Source of the DNA: Cladorhizidae sp. MBARI D1340-BT2
Lineage: Eukaryota; Porifera; Demospongiae; Poecilosclerida; Cladorhizidae
Assembly (NCBI GenBank): GCA_028752905.1
Contig: JAQNBH010000007.1
Span: 12,610,653 to 12,674,652, forward strand
DNA length: 64,000 nt
Reading direction: 5' to 3'
The translations under genes were made by a program, and so were the position numbers. The notes beneath the pieces were generated by a model. That model worked only from the letters and a program-made list of their open reading frames with translations. It had not been told where the DNA came from and did not search any database. Shown here one piece after another: positions 31,325 to 43,378 of this stretch. How positions within the stretch are numbered: the first letter of the stretch is position 1; each line of letters opens with the position of its first letter.

Positions 31325-31690
31325 TAGAGTTCATTAATGTTGCTTGAAGCTACCATCGCATGGCATGGAACTTGGCATGGAACTTGGCATGGAACTTGTC
31401 AGCGTTGTTGGCCACTTTGTTCAGAGATATACTTGCACATGCGACTTTCACACAGCCAACATCAGCTCACAAATTATGTGACATGGCAACCCATCGACAA
31501 ACTACTAGCTACGTTAGAGCTTGCATAATGCACGCAGTTTGCTAGCGAGGCTTTCTCCCCCCCTCCCCCCCCCTCCCCCCCTCCCCCGGAGCCAATGATG
31601 GCCTCGGATTTGGTCTAGGATTTTTTAATTTTAATGCTGCTACTATTGAATCTTCTCTTGGGTCTCTATTGCGAGAAAAAGTTGAGTGAA
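31325..31690 (+). repeat. Dispersed repeat, copy 1 (partner at 62630)
   Basis: Shared with 62630-63010 in the same orientation: 'aatgttgct(t)gaag', 'caacaaactac', 'cgttagagct', 'gctagtgaggct', 'ggagccaatg(a/g)', 'cggatttggtct', 'tctattgcgag'. A poly-C tract interrupts this copy at 31556-31586. A small gcatggaacttg repeat is at 31363-31398. Probably a non-autonomous mobile element. Confidence 0.75.
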
Positions 31691-32300
31691 GCAGCCACCG
31701 GAGGAGTCGAGTGAAGCAGCCACCGGAGGAGTCGAGTGAAGCAGCCACCGGAGGAGTCGAGTGAAGCAGCCACCGGAGGAGTCGAGTGAAGCAGCCACCA
31801 GAGGAGTCGAGTGAAGCAGCCACCGGAGGAGTCGAGTGAAGCAGCCACCGGAGTTGAGTGAAGCTACCACCGGAGGAGTCGAGTGAAGCAGCCACCGGAG
31901 TTGAGTGAAGCTACCACCGGAGGAGTCGAGTGAAGCAGCCACTGGAAGAGTCCAGTGAAGCAGCCACCAGAGGAGTCGAGTGAAGCAGCCACCGGAGGAG
32001 TCGAGTGAAGCAGCCACCGGAGTTGAGTGAAGCTACCACCGGAGGAGTCGAGTGAAGCAGCCACCGGAGTTGAGTGAAGCAGCCACCGGAGGAGTCGAGT
32101 GAGGCAGCCACTGGAAGAGTCGAGTGAAGCAGCCACCGGAGGAGTCGAGTGAAGCAGCCACCGGAGGAGTCGAGTGAAGCAGCCATCGGAGGAGTCGAGT
32201 GAAGCAGCCACCGGAGGAGTCGAGTGAAGCAGCCACCGGAGGAGCCGAGTGAAGCAGCCACCGGAGGAGCCGAGTGAAGCAGCCACCGAAGGAGGAGCAA
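31683..32300. repeat. 25-bp minisatellite with a 21-bp variant, about 25 copies
   Basis: Unit gtcgagtgaagcagccaccg followed by gagga, with shorter gttgagtgaagctaccaccg units. The array starts at the 3' edge of the dispersed repeat above. It probably arose from its terminal sequence, since the partner copy has agtgaagtgagttgccctct followed by gccggag at the same place. Open minus-strand frames here are artefacts. Confidence 0.95.
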
Positions 32301-32389
32301 GGGAAAATAATAATAATAATAATAATAAATAAAAAGGCTTGCTTTTAATAAATTAAGGGGGGGCTACACGAAACAAACTTGTGGTAAGA

Positions 32390-32565
32390 CTTTGAAGTTC
32401 CATAGGTTCTGCACTCTTCACTCTATGAACTTGATATATAGCTCAAAAGATAACCCTCTCTGTGTGCTCTCTTCTAGTAATAAAAAATGTTTGATGATAG
32501 GTATAATCATAGCAAAGTTATCTGCAGTTGAAGTGGGGGTTCCCAAAATCGGAGTGCACGGAATG
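32390..32565. repeat. Dispersed repeat, copy 2 (partner at 25545)
   Basis: gaacttgatatatagctcaa(aagata) and flanks match 25545-25765. See that entry. Confidence 0.7.
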
Positions 32566-32699
32566 TGTGGTTCCCGATTCGAAAGGAAATTAGCATCTGT
32601 GGTGCATCTGTGGCAAGCTGAAGACTTACTCTGATGTGGTTTCATTACACTGGAAATCAATTTTCTTCTTTCCGCTCAAGAAAATCGATTTTTGAGGAT

Positions 32700-33530
32700 A
32701 AAAAACTGTATGCATGTACCAGCCAATACTTGCTCAATCACTTTTATTGTACTGTGTGCTCATAAATTGATATTTAATTGTGGGCATCCTCTGCAAAAGC
32801 ATGTTGTCATGTGTGTGCAGTGAACATGAGCCGAGACCTGTTGGTATATGTATGCCTTTATATGGAATTGTGTAAATCTGTTGCTATGAATGCGTGCTAA
32901 TTGACAACATAACCACAGAACAAGTGTGGAGTCCTAATCAAAACTAACCCTTAGCTAGTCAGAGCCCTGGGTAGGCTACATGTCATCTGGGGTGGGCGAG
33001 GATTCAAGCTCATAGTGTTTTTATTGTTAAGAAGATATGCACCCCTCGAGTTAGAAAATGTAAGATAGCATCACAGCAAAGGCAGCCTCAATTTTCCCTT
33101 GAAATGTCAACAGGACACTATTTGGGATCATTTCCCATGCATAACTTCATCCTTTTACAAATTTGTAGTCATCAGGCCACACCCAGTAGCCAGTGCTGAC
33201 TCATAAAATAAGCACGTCTGTAAAGCTATTCTGGCAAAGAACTGGAGGCTACTTTTCTCACGAGATAACTGGAAACGAAGGAAATAGCTGCAACAGAGCT
33301 ACACATACTGTACCTCCTCTTAATATTTGGACCCGTGCTAGCTCACTACAGCAGTAGATAATGAGGAACACCCCCCCCCACACACACACACATTTTCAGG
33401 CAATGGTGTGGTGGCGGTGCTGTAACTAAGTCCTTTTCGGAAATGGAAGAAGCCACAAGGACAAAAAGAACAGGGTATCATATGCACACCAAAAAAAAGG
33501 ACGAGAAAAAGATGGTCGTTTAGTTAGTCC
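32700..33530. other. Unique sequence, no gene seen
   Basis: AT-rich with a C/CA tract at 33370-33390. No convincing exon. Confidence 0.55.
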
Positions 33531-34127
33531 TCAAACGTGCAGATCATGGCAGACCTTGCTCTAAGCTTCCCAAATAAGAAACCACAACTTAGTTATGGAT
33601 GCTTCCAAAGAGCTTGGAGACAAGAAGTTTCCTAAAATCAAAAATGTAGAGTGTTTTTACTGTGAAGAGAGATTTGGTTACTGTGATGGAAAGAAAAGCT
33701 AATGATGATACTGGCTAATCATTACACAGGTGACCATGACAACCAAGGGTGCACAATGCAACCTGCACGCTCTGTAACAAGGCAAAATGTTTTTTTTAAA
33801 GGGTACAATGCCATGTGAAAAGCCTGCACAGGGTGTGCGACTGCGAGCTGACCAAACATGAAGAGAGCGCGCGATCCGAGAAGGAGAGGAAAAGATCTTA
33901 GCAGTAACACATAGAGATCTGGTTGCTGCAGAGGCCCACACTGTCAGCTCTCATGCTTTATCAATTATCCTAGAGTCAAGACAATGGAGTGTGAGCATGG
34001 TGATGAGAGAGGCCATGGAGGTGATGCTTATCAAAGAAGCTTATGTTGAATACATCAAAACTGGCAACAACAATGTTAATTTCAGCGCATAGCAGAATGC
34101 ATATGAAACGTGCAAGCAGTTTGATAA

Positions 34128-35838
34128 TTGTTCAGGTAGACCTACCTAATCCCCAGCTTGCCACTGACCCCATACCTACCTAACCCCTAGCTTGCCACTG
34201 ACCCCATACCTACCTAACCCCCAGCTTGCCACTGACACTATACCTACCTAACCCCCAGCTTGCCACTGACCCTATACCTACCTAACCCCCAGCTTGCCAC
34301 TGACCCTATACCTACCTAACCCCCAGCTTGCCACTGACCCTATACCTACCTAATCCCCAGTTTGCCACTGACCCCATACCTACCTAACCCCTAGCTTGCC
34401 ACTGACCCCATACCTACCTAACCCCCAGCTTGCCACTGACCCTATACCTACCTAACCCCCAGCTTGCCACTGACCCTATATCTACCTAACCCCCAGCTTG
34501 CCACTGACCCTATACCTACCTAACCCCTAGCTTGCCACTGACCCTGTTGTACCTAATCCCCAGCTTGCCACTGACACTATACCTACCTAACCCCTAGCTT
34601 GCCACTGACCCCATACCTACCTAACCCCCAACTTGCCACTGACCCCAACCTACCTAACCCCCAGCTTGCCACTGACCCTATACCTACCTAACCCCCAGCT
34701 TGCCACTGACCCCATACCTTAGCTTGCCACTGACCCAATACCTACCTAACCCCCAGCTTGCCACTGACCCTATACCTACCTAACCCCCAGCTTGCCACTG
34801 ACCCTATACCTACCTAACCCCCAGCTTGCCACTGACCCTGTTGTACCTAACCCCCAGCTTGCCACTGACCCTATACCTACCTAACCCCCAGCTTGCCACT
34901 GACCCATACCTACCTAACCCCTAGCTTGCCACTGACCCCATACCTACCTAACCACCAGCTTGCCACTGACCCCAACCTACCTAACCCCCAGCTTGCCACT
35001 GACCCTATACCTACATAACCCCCAGCTTGCCACTGACCCCATACCTTAGCTTGCCACTGACCCCATACCTACCTAACCCCCAGCTTGCCACTGACCCTAT
35101 ACCTACCTAACCCCAGCTTGCCACTGACCCTATACCTACCTAACCCCCAGCTTGCCACTGACCCTATACCTACCTAACCCCCAGCTTGCCACTGACCCTA
35201 TACCTACCTAACCCCCAGCTTGCCACTGACCCTATACCTACCTAACCCCCAGCTTGCCACTGACCCCAACCTACCTAACCCCCAGCTTGCCGCCACTGAC
35301 CCTATACCTACCTAACCCCCAGCTTGCCACTGACCCCATACCTACCTAACCCCCAGCTTGCCACCGACCCTGTGCCTACCTAACCCCCAGCTTGCCACTG
35401 ACCCTATACCTACCTAACCCCTAGCTTGCCACTGACCCTATACCTACCTAACCCCCAGCTTGCCACTGACCCTATACCTACCTAACCCCTAGCTTGCCAC
35501 TGACCCTATACCCACCTAACCCCCAGCTTGCCACTGACCCTATACCTACCTAACCCCCAGCTTGCCACCGACCCTATACCTACCTAACCCCCAGCTTGCC
35601 ACTGACCCTGTACCTACCTAACCCCCAGCTTGCCACTGACCCTATACCTACCTAACCCCCAGCTTGCCACTGACCCTGTGCCTACCTAAACCTCAGCTTG
35701 CCACTGACCCTATACCTACCTAACCCCTAGCTTGCTATACCTACATGTACCTAACCCCCAGCTTGCCACTGACCCTATACCTACCTAACCCCCAGCTTGC
35801 CACTGACCCTATACCTACCTAATCCTCAGCTTGCCACT
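34128..35838. repeat. 35-bp minisatellite, about 48 copies, unit contains a 3' splice site
   Basis: Unit tacctacctaacccccagct followed by tgccactgaccctat. The left edge follows a donor-like TTCAG|GTAGAC. At the right edge the last unit, cctaatcctcag|cttgccactgg, runs into relic coding sequence (LYFEIVPITSLTAKL). The whole interval looks like an intron filled with copies of its own acceptor plus the first ten exon bases. Shortened units and a 'ttgtacctaa' variant recur at about 34548 and 34842. Confidence 0.95.
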
Positions 35839-36384
35839 GGCCTTGTACTTCGAGATTGTGCCAATCACTTCCTTGACTGCAAAACTGGAATCCTCATGTT
35901 GTCTGATGGAATCAACTGCCTGCATGACGAAGCACATCAGCAGGACACTGGAAACCGAGCTGGTGGATTCGGTACAACTGCAGATGATTCCTTGCAGTGA
36001 CCACTGCAAGATGTTGTCTTGGAAATCCAGAATCTGTGCAGAGAGCTTGGAATTTGGAAAGCCAAAGTAACTGATCCCAACAAGATCAAAGATCGAATGT
36101 CAAAAAGTCAGATCAAAGAAGACATGCCACCCACTCCTCGGCCACACCTCCATCTCGTATGAGTAGTAATGCTCACTTGGGCCATACCACATCAACTGGA
36201 GTGGTTTTTTATCGGCCATCTGAGTGGAGATCTGGCGCCAAGAGTCCATCCAGCACAGAGGGTCAGCACCCTATAGTCCAGTTATTCATGTTGGGCAACA
36301 CAAATCTGCAAAACATCTACTGCAGTCAAAACTCTGACTGGAAATGTGGAGATTATCTGGACACCAGCTGGAAGAGAACGATAT

Positions 36385-36645
36385 TGCTCTGTGTCTCTAG
36401 AGGACAGCAACAAGTCTCAACCAGAGAGTTGCACTTCCAGCCTCCACCAGCCCTATGTCATCACTAACCTTGGTATTGCTCTGTGTCTCTAGAGGACAGC
36501 AACAAGTCTCAACCAGAGAGTTGCACTTCCAGCCTCCACCAGCCCTATAACTTCACTAACCTTGGTATTGCTCCGTGTCTCTAGAGGACAGCAACAAGTC
36601 TCAACCAGAGAGTTGCACTTCCAGCCTCTACCAGACCTATGTTCT
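36385..36645. repeat. 91-bp coding-derived triplication
   Basis: attgctctgtgtctctagag through ccaccagccctat occurs three times. It is the relic's ALCLQK...SLNQRVALP segment copied three times (each reads TSLNQRVALPAS in one frame). Confidence 0.85.
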
Positions 36646-36984
36646 CACAAACTTTGCATGGATGAACTTGAGGAGACTCTCACTGGAATAGGCACTTCAC
36701 ACCAAGTCACTGGTACAGGCAAAGGCTATGCACCATATCCCCCTACGCTTAACTTCCATGCATCGAAAATAAGAAGCAGAGATCAGTCAGCATTGAGCAC
36801 CGAGAGCTGCACGTCTCTGTAGCAGGTACACGTGTATTCCTGCGGCCACTTCCAACTAGAGGGAACCATGTCCAGTAAGCTCAAAAAGCTGCTCGAGTTG
36901 CCTTCACGAAAAACCTGGTGTGGATCCTTGCAAGGCAAGCAGATCTGAGATAATCATGTGATCCCGGGTTTAATATTAAACCAG

Positions 36985-37465
36985 GAAACAAGTACCAATC
37001 TCAGGGTTTAATATTAGAACCAGGGATCAAGTACGTACCAATCTCAGGGTTTAATATTAGAACCAGGGACCAAGTACCAATCTCAGGGTTTAATATTAGA
37101 ACCAGGGATTAAGTACATACCAATCTCAGGGTTTAATATTAGAACCAGGGACCAAGTACCAATCTCAGGGTTTAATATTAGAACAAGGGACCAAGTACCA
37201 ATTTCAGGGTTTAATATTAGAACCAGGGACCAAGTACCAATCTCAGGGTTTAATATTAGAACCAGGGATACGTACCAATCTCAGGGTTTAATATTAGAAC
37301 CAGGGACCAAGCAGGGTTTAATATTAGAACCAGGAACCAAGTACCAATCTCAGGGTTTAATATTAGAACCAGGGACCAAGTACCAATCTCAGGGTTTAAT
37401 ATTAGAACCAGGGACCAAGTACCAATCTCAGTGTTTAATATTAGAACCAGGGACCAAGTACCAAT
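36985..37465. repeat. 39-bp codon-phased array, about 12 copies
   Basis: Unit gggtttaatattagaaccag followed by ggaccaagtaccaatctca is 13 codons. In the relic's frame it reads GFNIRTRDQVPIS, corresponding to a single GFNI..R..VPI block in the parent family. The array therefore grew from coding sequence without changing phase. One unit near 37305 is shortened. Confidence 0.9.
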
Positions 37466-37897
37466 CTCTGAAGAGGTTGTCGGGTACATGTGCCCGCTAT
37501 CAATGCACCAACCACAGACTTGAATAGTGTTCGAGATCCTCAACAGGTCCAGGAACGAGCTCTTGCTGGAAACAAGTCTGGCAGTCATGGCTCAAACACT
37601 CTCTGCAAAAGCTGCTGAAATTGTCTAGAAGCCAAAAAAAAGAGAGCATTTTTCTAACATTCTTTCTTAGGATGGGAGCACTCCACCCTATCTGCAATGC
37701 CTTATGCATCCCAGGAAAATGATCTCGGGATGCTGCTGGTTTAAAAGACATCTGTAGAGAAGCTGGGATAGTTGCCGAGGGGTCCTGTCAACGGTATTCT
37801 TTATGGTCCTCAATCGTACTGTCAAGAGTCCACAAGTACATCTACGAAGCACTGATGAGACTAGCATACATGTGCTGACTTTATGCTGTGGATGGGA

Positions 37898-38805
37898 CGA
37901 CCAGGAGGCAAGTGGTACCATCACGGCATTCATGGCCAAAGTGAACAGCATGGCTAGTGATTGTGGATGGAGGACGACCAGGAGGCAAGTGGTACCATCA
38001 CGGCATTCATGGCCAAAGTGAACAGCATGGCTAGTGATTGAGGACGACCAGGAGGCAAGTGGTACCATCACGGCATTCATGGCCAAAGTGAACAGCATGG
38101 CTAGTGATTGAGGACGACCAGGAGGCAAGTGGTACCATCACGGCATTCATGGCCAAAGTGAACAGCATGGCTAGTGATTGAGGACGACCAGGAGGCAAGT
38201 GGTACCATCACGGCATTCATGGCCAAAGTGAACAGCATGGCTAGTGATTGAGGACGACCAGGAGGCAAGTGGTACCATCACGGCATTCATGGCCAAAGTG
38301 AACAGCATGGCTAGTGATTGAGGACGACCAGGAGGCAAGTGGTACCATCACGGCATTCATGGCCAAAGTGAACAGCATGGCTAGTGATTGAGGACGACCA
38401 GGAGGCAAGTGGTACCATCACGGCATTCATGGCCAAAGTGAACAGCATGGCTAGTGATTGTGGATGGAGGACGACCAGGAGGCAAGTGGTACCATCACGG
38501 CATTCATGGCCAAAGTGAACAGCATGGCTAGTGATTGAGGACGACCAGGAGGCAAGTGGTACCATCACGGCATTCATGGCCAAAGTGAACAGCATGGCTA
38601 GTGATTGAGGACGACCAGGAGGCAAGTGGTACCATCACGGCATTCATGGCCAAAGTGAACAGCATGGCTAGTGATTGAGGACGACCAGGAGGCAAGTGGT
38701 ACCATCACGGCATTCATGGCCAAAGTGAACAGCATGGCTAGTGATTGAGGACGACCAGGAGGCAAGTGGTACCATCACGGCATTCATGGCCAAAGTGAAC
38801 AGCAT
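37898..38805. repeat. 70-bp array, about 13 copies, very homogeneous
   Basis: Unit aggacgaccaggaggcaagt followed by ggtaccatcacggcattcatggccaaagtgaacagcatggctagtgattg. Two units carry an extra tggatgg (77 bp), at 37963 and 38460. Near-identity between copies implies recent growth or ongoing homogenisation. It is derived from the relic's ITAFMAKVNSM segment. Confidence 0.95.
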
Positions 38806-39039
38806 CCACTCTTAACCAAGCCGATGATGACCCCGTGGAGTCTTTCCTAGAACACCTGCAGCACAATGATGGAGAGCTATGATCAGCTTACTGGGGTCTT
38901 ACATAGACATGGTAGAGAATGTAGTTCTTGGCCTTTTGCATGGCTCTGCAATTTGTACCTTCATGCCATAATATATTTGATCCCATGGTGCATTGCCTAT
39001 GACAAAGTATCCTATTCCAGATATCTTTCCATACTAGGC

Positions 39040-39290
39040 CGAGATGACAAATCTCTCAGAGAAGAAGCCTGATGCGTATGAGGCTCTGAAGGCTGACCTA
39101 TTCTCAGCGCAGATGTCCTGCATGAGATGACAAATCTCTCAGAGAAGAAGCCTGATGTGTATGAGGCTTTGAAGGCTGACCAATTCTCAGCGCAGATGTC
39201 CTGCATGAGATGACAAATCTCCCAGAGAAGAAGTCTGATGTGTATGAGGCTTTGAAGGCTGACCAATTCTAATTGCAGATGTACTGCACC
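39040..39290. repeat. 82-bp coding-derived triplication
   Basis: gatgacaaatctctcagaga through cagatgtcctgcatgag, three copies. In frame it reads EMTNLSEKKPDVYEALKADQ, a recognisable block of the relic family. Confidence 0.9.
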
Positions 39291-39394
39291 CATCCTTTTG
39301 GACGGATGGGTCCCTGTGGACCAGACCACTGAAGTGACAGTGAACAAGGGCACTCAAACTCATGGTGGCATGACTCGACTCAGTCTGAAGGCTG

Positions 39395-39710
39395 GAGCTA
39401 GCAAGTGCTACTACAGCTGGAGCAAGCAAGTGCCACTACAGCTGGAGCTAGCAAGTGCTACTACAGCTGGAGCTAGCAAGTGCCACTAGAGCTGGGGCTA
39501 GCAAGTGCTACTACAGCTGGTGCCACTACAGCTGGAGCTAGCAAGTGCCACTAGAGCTGGAGCTAGCAAGTGCCACTACAGCTGGAGCTAGCAAGTGCCA
39601 CTACAGCTGGAGCTAGCAAGTGCCACTACAGCTGGAGCTAGCAAGTGCCACTACAGCTGGAGCTAGCAAGTGCCACTACAGCTGGAGCTAGCAAGTGCTA
39701 CTACACGACA
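39395..39710. repeat. 25-bp array, about 12 copies
   Basis: Unit agctagcaagtgccactaca followed by gctgg. It grew at the relic's LKAGASKYY position. There are shortened units near 39520. Confidence 0.92.
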
Positions 39711-41219
39711 GCCGAGCGCTGCAGTGCATTCCAGGGCAAGATGAAGGGCATTGTGCAAGGCAGAAACTTCACCGTACTGAGCTAGTGGAAACGAGATGAG
39801 GAAGCAGTGTCAGCAGGATGGATCAAACCATTTGCAGAGAAGTAAGATCTTCCTAGTATCTCCACTACAAGATAACCTCAGAGATATCGCATCTGACCTG
39901 ATGAAGGCACAGGAGATTGGAGAGCAGTATCATTCCACTTGCAAGGACGAGAGGCTAGAAAAGGACCCACCAGAAAGATATTTCATGATACGTAATTATA
40001 ACTAACAAAACCAAAAACTTTCAGTAATCTGTGCAAGAAGAAATAAGTGAGGTCGAGTGGGACAGTGACCATCTTGAAAGCAGACGGGTTGTTTGGTTGC
40101 ATCATAGTGGTGGCAGAAGGGTACAACCTCAGGATGGATGATATCCTGTCTCATCCCCTTGGGCCATTACTCTGGGTTCTTGTCCACACCTGATGGACAG
40201 CAAAGAAAGACAAAAAAGCTTCCATAGCCACAACTCTTCAGAAGAGTGTGGCAGTAGCAGAGCATCTTCTGGGGAATTCTGCTTCCGAAGTTGACGGGAT
40301 GAACTTAGTTCAGAGAGTCAAAGATGATCAGGCTACCTTCGGAGATGTTGCCATTGAAGTTTTGTTGACTGCACTGAGGGAAGGCGGCCAGGGCAACTGT
40401 GTTTGACATGCATGTACCAGGAGAACTCCATCGAGAACAGCAATGTGAGGTGAAGGGACTGGGCATCAGTTGCAGAGCATTACAGGAACACAGATCATGA
40501 GGCAGTGGAGTCAGGGATCACTAATTTGACTACTTTGAGTGGAGGAAGGTATACGGCAGAGAGAAGTGGCAGGAGAGGGTTCTACATGCGACCACTGGTG
40601 ATAAATGCTACGGACTCACATCTCAGGAGAGCGTGGAAGTGCCAGCTCTCCAGTGTCCTCGGGAAGAAGCTGAGAGGCTCCTACTACTGCATACTACAGT
40701 ACTCACACTGCACAGATGGATACCAGGCTGCAGTGATCTGCTCAGAGGAAACAGATGGCGACTTTGACATTCCATGACAAGATGGAGCACCTTTGCTTCA
40801 GAAGTGCGGCACAAAACCCTGGAGAAGGATCATTGATGCACATACAAGGAAAGTGGCTGCCACTGTTGGTATGGGTGTATGTAGGGCTGTAATTGGCACG
40901 CATGCATACACTGGATGCGACACTGTCAGTGCTATGGCGGGCAAGGGGGGGCAAAGGCCCTGAAATTATTGACTAGCAACAAGTAGAATTAAGACACTTT
41001 TTTTTTGACGTTGGATCAGGAGTGGAACATCTCCGCAGAACTTTTGGACAAAGTGGAAGCATTCACGTGCCTTCTCTATGCTCTATGCCGCCAAAATACC
41101 ATCCACTAAAGTCAATGATCTCAGATAGCACCTGTTCTGTGCCAAAAAAGAAAGAAAGAAAGAAGGTGTCATCAGCTTCCACCATGTAAGGACAGCTTAG
41201 TTAATTATATAACAATGCC

Positions 41220-41395
41220 CTAAGAGCCATCTAGCAAGCTATGGAAATGTCTGGGGCAGGTCCCTCAAGTGTCAGCCCTAAGAGCAGCTATGGAGATGTC
41301 TGGGGCAGGTCTCTCAAGTATCAGCCCTAAGAGCAGCTATGGAGATGTCTGGGGCAGGTGCCTCAAGTGTCAAGCCCTGTTGGCAGGGGATGGAA
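41220..41395. repeat. About 49-bp array, 3 copies
   Basis: agctatggagatgtctgggg followed by caggtctctcaagtatcagccctaagagc, three copies, inside the relic. Confidence 0.85.
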
Positions 41396-41670
41396 GATGG
41401 AGAAAGAAGGAGCTGATGAGCAGCTAGTAGTGCACTGGATGGATGGTCAACCAGTACCTCGGGCCACTCTCCATCTACTGGCCTGGAACTGTGCAAAGGA
41501 GTGTGTGCTGCTAAACTGTGAATGCTGGCAAGTGGGCTCAGATGTACCGATATACATGTATGCCGACTGCCAGACTGCCAGAACCAGGCAGATGGTGAAG
41601 CTGTCGGCACTGTTGAACACGACAATGATGAGCTCGGAGATGACTAGATGCCATGAAATATTCAAACACA

Positions 41671-42530
41671 CAATATTTTACTTAACGGCTATGCGTTTTA
41701 TGATTCTTCAATGTATTACCAACCGCTGCAGTATACTTATGTTAATTAATTGGATAGTAAAAACCAAAAGCTACTACCAGATCACATATTCTCTATATCT
41801 AGAGGTGATACCTTCCCAAAAACCACTATGAGCCTTAATCCTTCCACATGGTACCAACCAACTGGCAGGCGCGTAGGGAGTAGGAATTTTTTTTTAGCTG
41901 GAAGTGGTCAGTGAATTCATTTTTGCTGGTACCTGGTGATATAAATAAATACACTGTTGGAAAGCTTATTTCAGGAGCAGCATTTTGGAAGCAAAACCAA
42001 CTTTATAGAGGGTTGCATTCTCAAGTTATGAGGTCAGGAGTATAACATGTCAAAATAGGGAAAGGTCCGACTAAAATTAAAATAATAATAAATAATAAAA
42101 TAAAATAAATATATAAATAAATATATAAATAAATAATATAATAAAAGAAGGAAAAACAACAATAACAACAATAATAAACAACAATAAAACAACAACAACA
42201 GACAAATGGAAAACAAGCCATCAATCATATATATTAAATTGAAATCCTTGTATTGATGGCCCTGGCATTGCCTTGTCCTTAGTGCTGAATGCCTGCCTAA
42301 TGCAGTGTTGACACGTATAGTAGCTTATCATTAAATATCTTTCTCGACATAATTTTCGGCTAAAGTTTAGGAACAAATTTCAAGTAGATGATAGAGAAAA
42401 TCACTGTATTCTACTATGCCAACAGAGAGTATTGATCTGTATAATTATTATTGATGTCATTATATTTGTCATGCTTGGATTGCTTATTATTGATGTCATT
42501 AGGTCATTATATTTGTCATGCTTGGATTGC
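41671..42530. other. AT-rich non-coding, with A/T microsatellites
   Basis: aaataaaataaata-type low complexity at 42065-42205. A weak 'tctcgacataattttc' to 'ccaacagagagt' stretch at 42345-42432 resembles a degraded arm of the palindromic repeat family. A 35-bp partial duplication (attattgatgtcattatatt) lies at 42447 and 42486. Confidence 0.6.
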
Positions 42531-42537
42531 AATGCAG

Positions 42538-43045
42538 TTAAGCAGCAAGGATTGTATATTCATGTATTAGATTCTGAACTGGTGCAAGGCCGAACAACCT
42601 GATGCCCTGCAACAGAACAGAGGGAAATGCAGAGCTGACAAGAACTTGTTGAAGTGGCAAGTTTGCACTCTTGACGCTATTCAGTGTGCTCTCCATCATT
42701 CGCACGTCGGCTATCCTTCCTACACGTGCCAACTACGTAGCCAGTTTTCTCTGTCCATAGAGAGCAGCAGCACGTGTGAGTACCTTACCAATCAGTTTCT
42801 GCATCATCATCATAAAAATGGCGTATCCCACCTCCACTGCTAGAGATGTTGAATGATGGATTGAGCAGCCATGGCAGATTGAAACTCCATCATCCTTTCT
42901 TGCCGGCTATCAACAATGCAGCCTGTTCTCACTTGCCTGAGCAGCCAGTTTCTTGTTTCCTGAAGCTTCGAATCCGTTACCATTTCCTCGATCTTTCTCT
43001 TCACCATGACGACCATTTCCAGTTCAGACTCGGTTCACATTTGTT
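42538..43045 (-). other. Unrecognised minus-strand open segments
   Basis: Two neighbouring frames read MVVMVKRKIEEMVTDSKLQE, TRNWLLRQVRTGCIVDSRQE (about 43015-42850) and RVGRIADVRMMESTLNSVKS, ANLPLQQVLVSSAFPS (42732-42541). The composition looks coding, but I see no family and no clear splice borders. They may be a degraded transposon. Confidence 0.25.
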
Positions 43046-43134
43046 ATAGGGAATGTGCAGTGAATAGAAACATGCATAGCTTGATAGATGTACCATGTAC
43101 GACAAATATCAAGTTTCCATCCAGCTCCCCAATA

Positions 43135-43378
43135 ATCGTGGTAGTAATAGTAGTAGCAGTAATAATAATAATTATGGTGGTAGGTGGTAATAAATAATAA
43201 CAGCAGTAGTAGTAGTAGTACTATTAATAATAATATAATAATAACAGTAGTAATAGTAATAGTAGTAGTAGTAATAGCAGTAGTTGTAGTAATAAATAAT
43301 AATAACAGTAGTAACAGTAATAGTAGTAGTAGTAGTAATAGCAGTAGTTGTAATAATAATAATAATAATAATAAAGAA
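43135..43378. repeat. (TAG/TAA)n trinucleotide microsatellite region
   Basis: Interrupted runs of agt, aat and agc triplets over about 240 bp. The Ser/Asn and Tyr-rich frames are artefacts. Confidence 0.95.

Larger units (their letters stand above)
33540..41670 (+). pseudogene. Relic of a widespread repetitive invertebrate gene family (function unknown), expanded by six arrays
   Basis: The plus strand holds, in the order I know for one long ORF family abundant in cnidarian, sponge and fish genomes, these blocks: LAVTHRDLVAAEAH (33.9 kb); ITSLTAKLESS and RTLETELVDSVQLQMIP (35.9-36.0); LEETLTGIGTSHQV (36.67); TKNLVWILARQ (36.9); IPWCIAYDKVSYSRYLSI (38.97); PVDQTTEVTVNKGTQTHGG (39.3); ASDLMKAQEIGEQYH and RLEKDPPERYF (39.9); LRMDDILSHPLGPLLWVL (40.12); EVDGMNLVQRVK (40.3); QEEADTRLLLHA-like (40.66); YHPLKSMISDSTCSV (41.1); and a Cys-rich tail LAWNCAKECVLLNCECW (41.5). 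The frames shift many times and stops are frequent. The family is probably transposon-derived; its activity is not known to me. Confidence 0.7.

Noticed and set aside
31542..32300. Overlapping minus-strand frames with MAASLDSSGGCFTRLLRWLL repeats
   Set aside because: Translation of the 25-bp array; no splice or start context.
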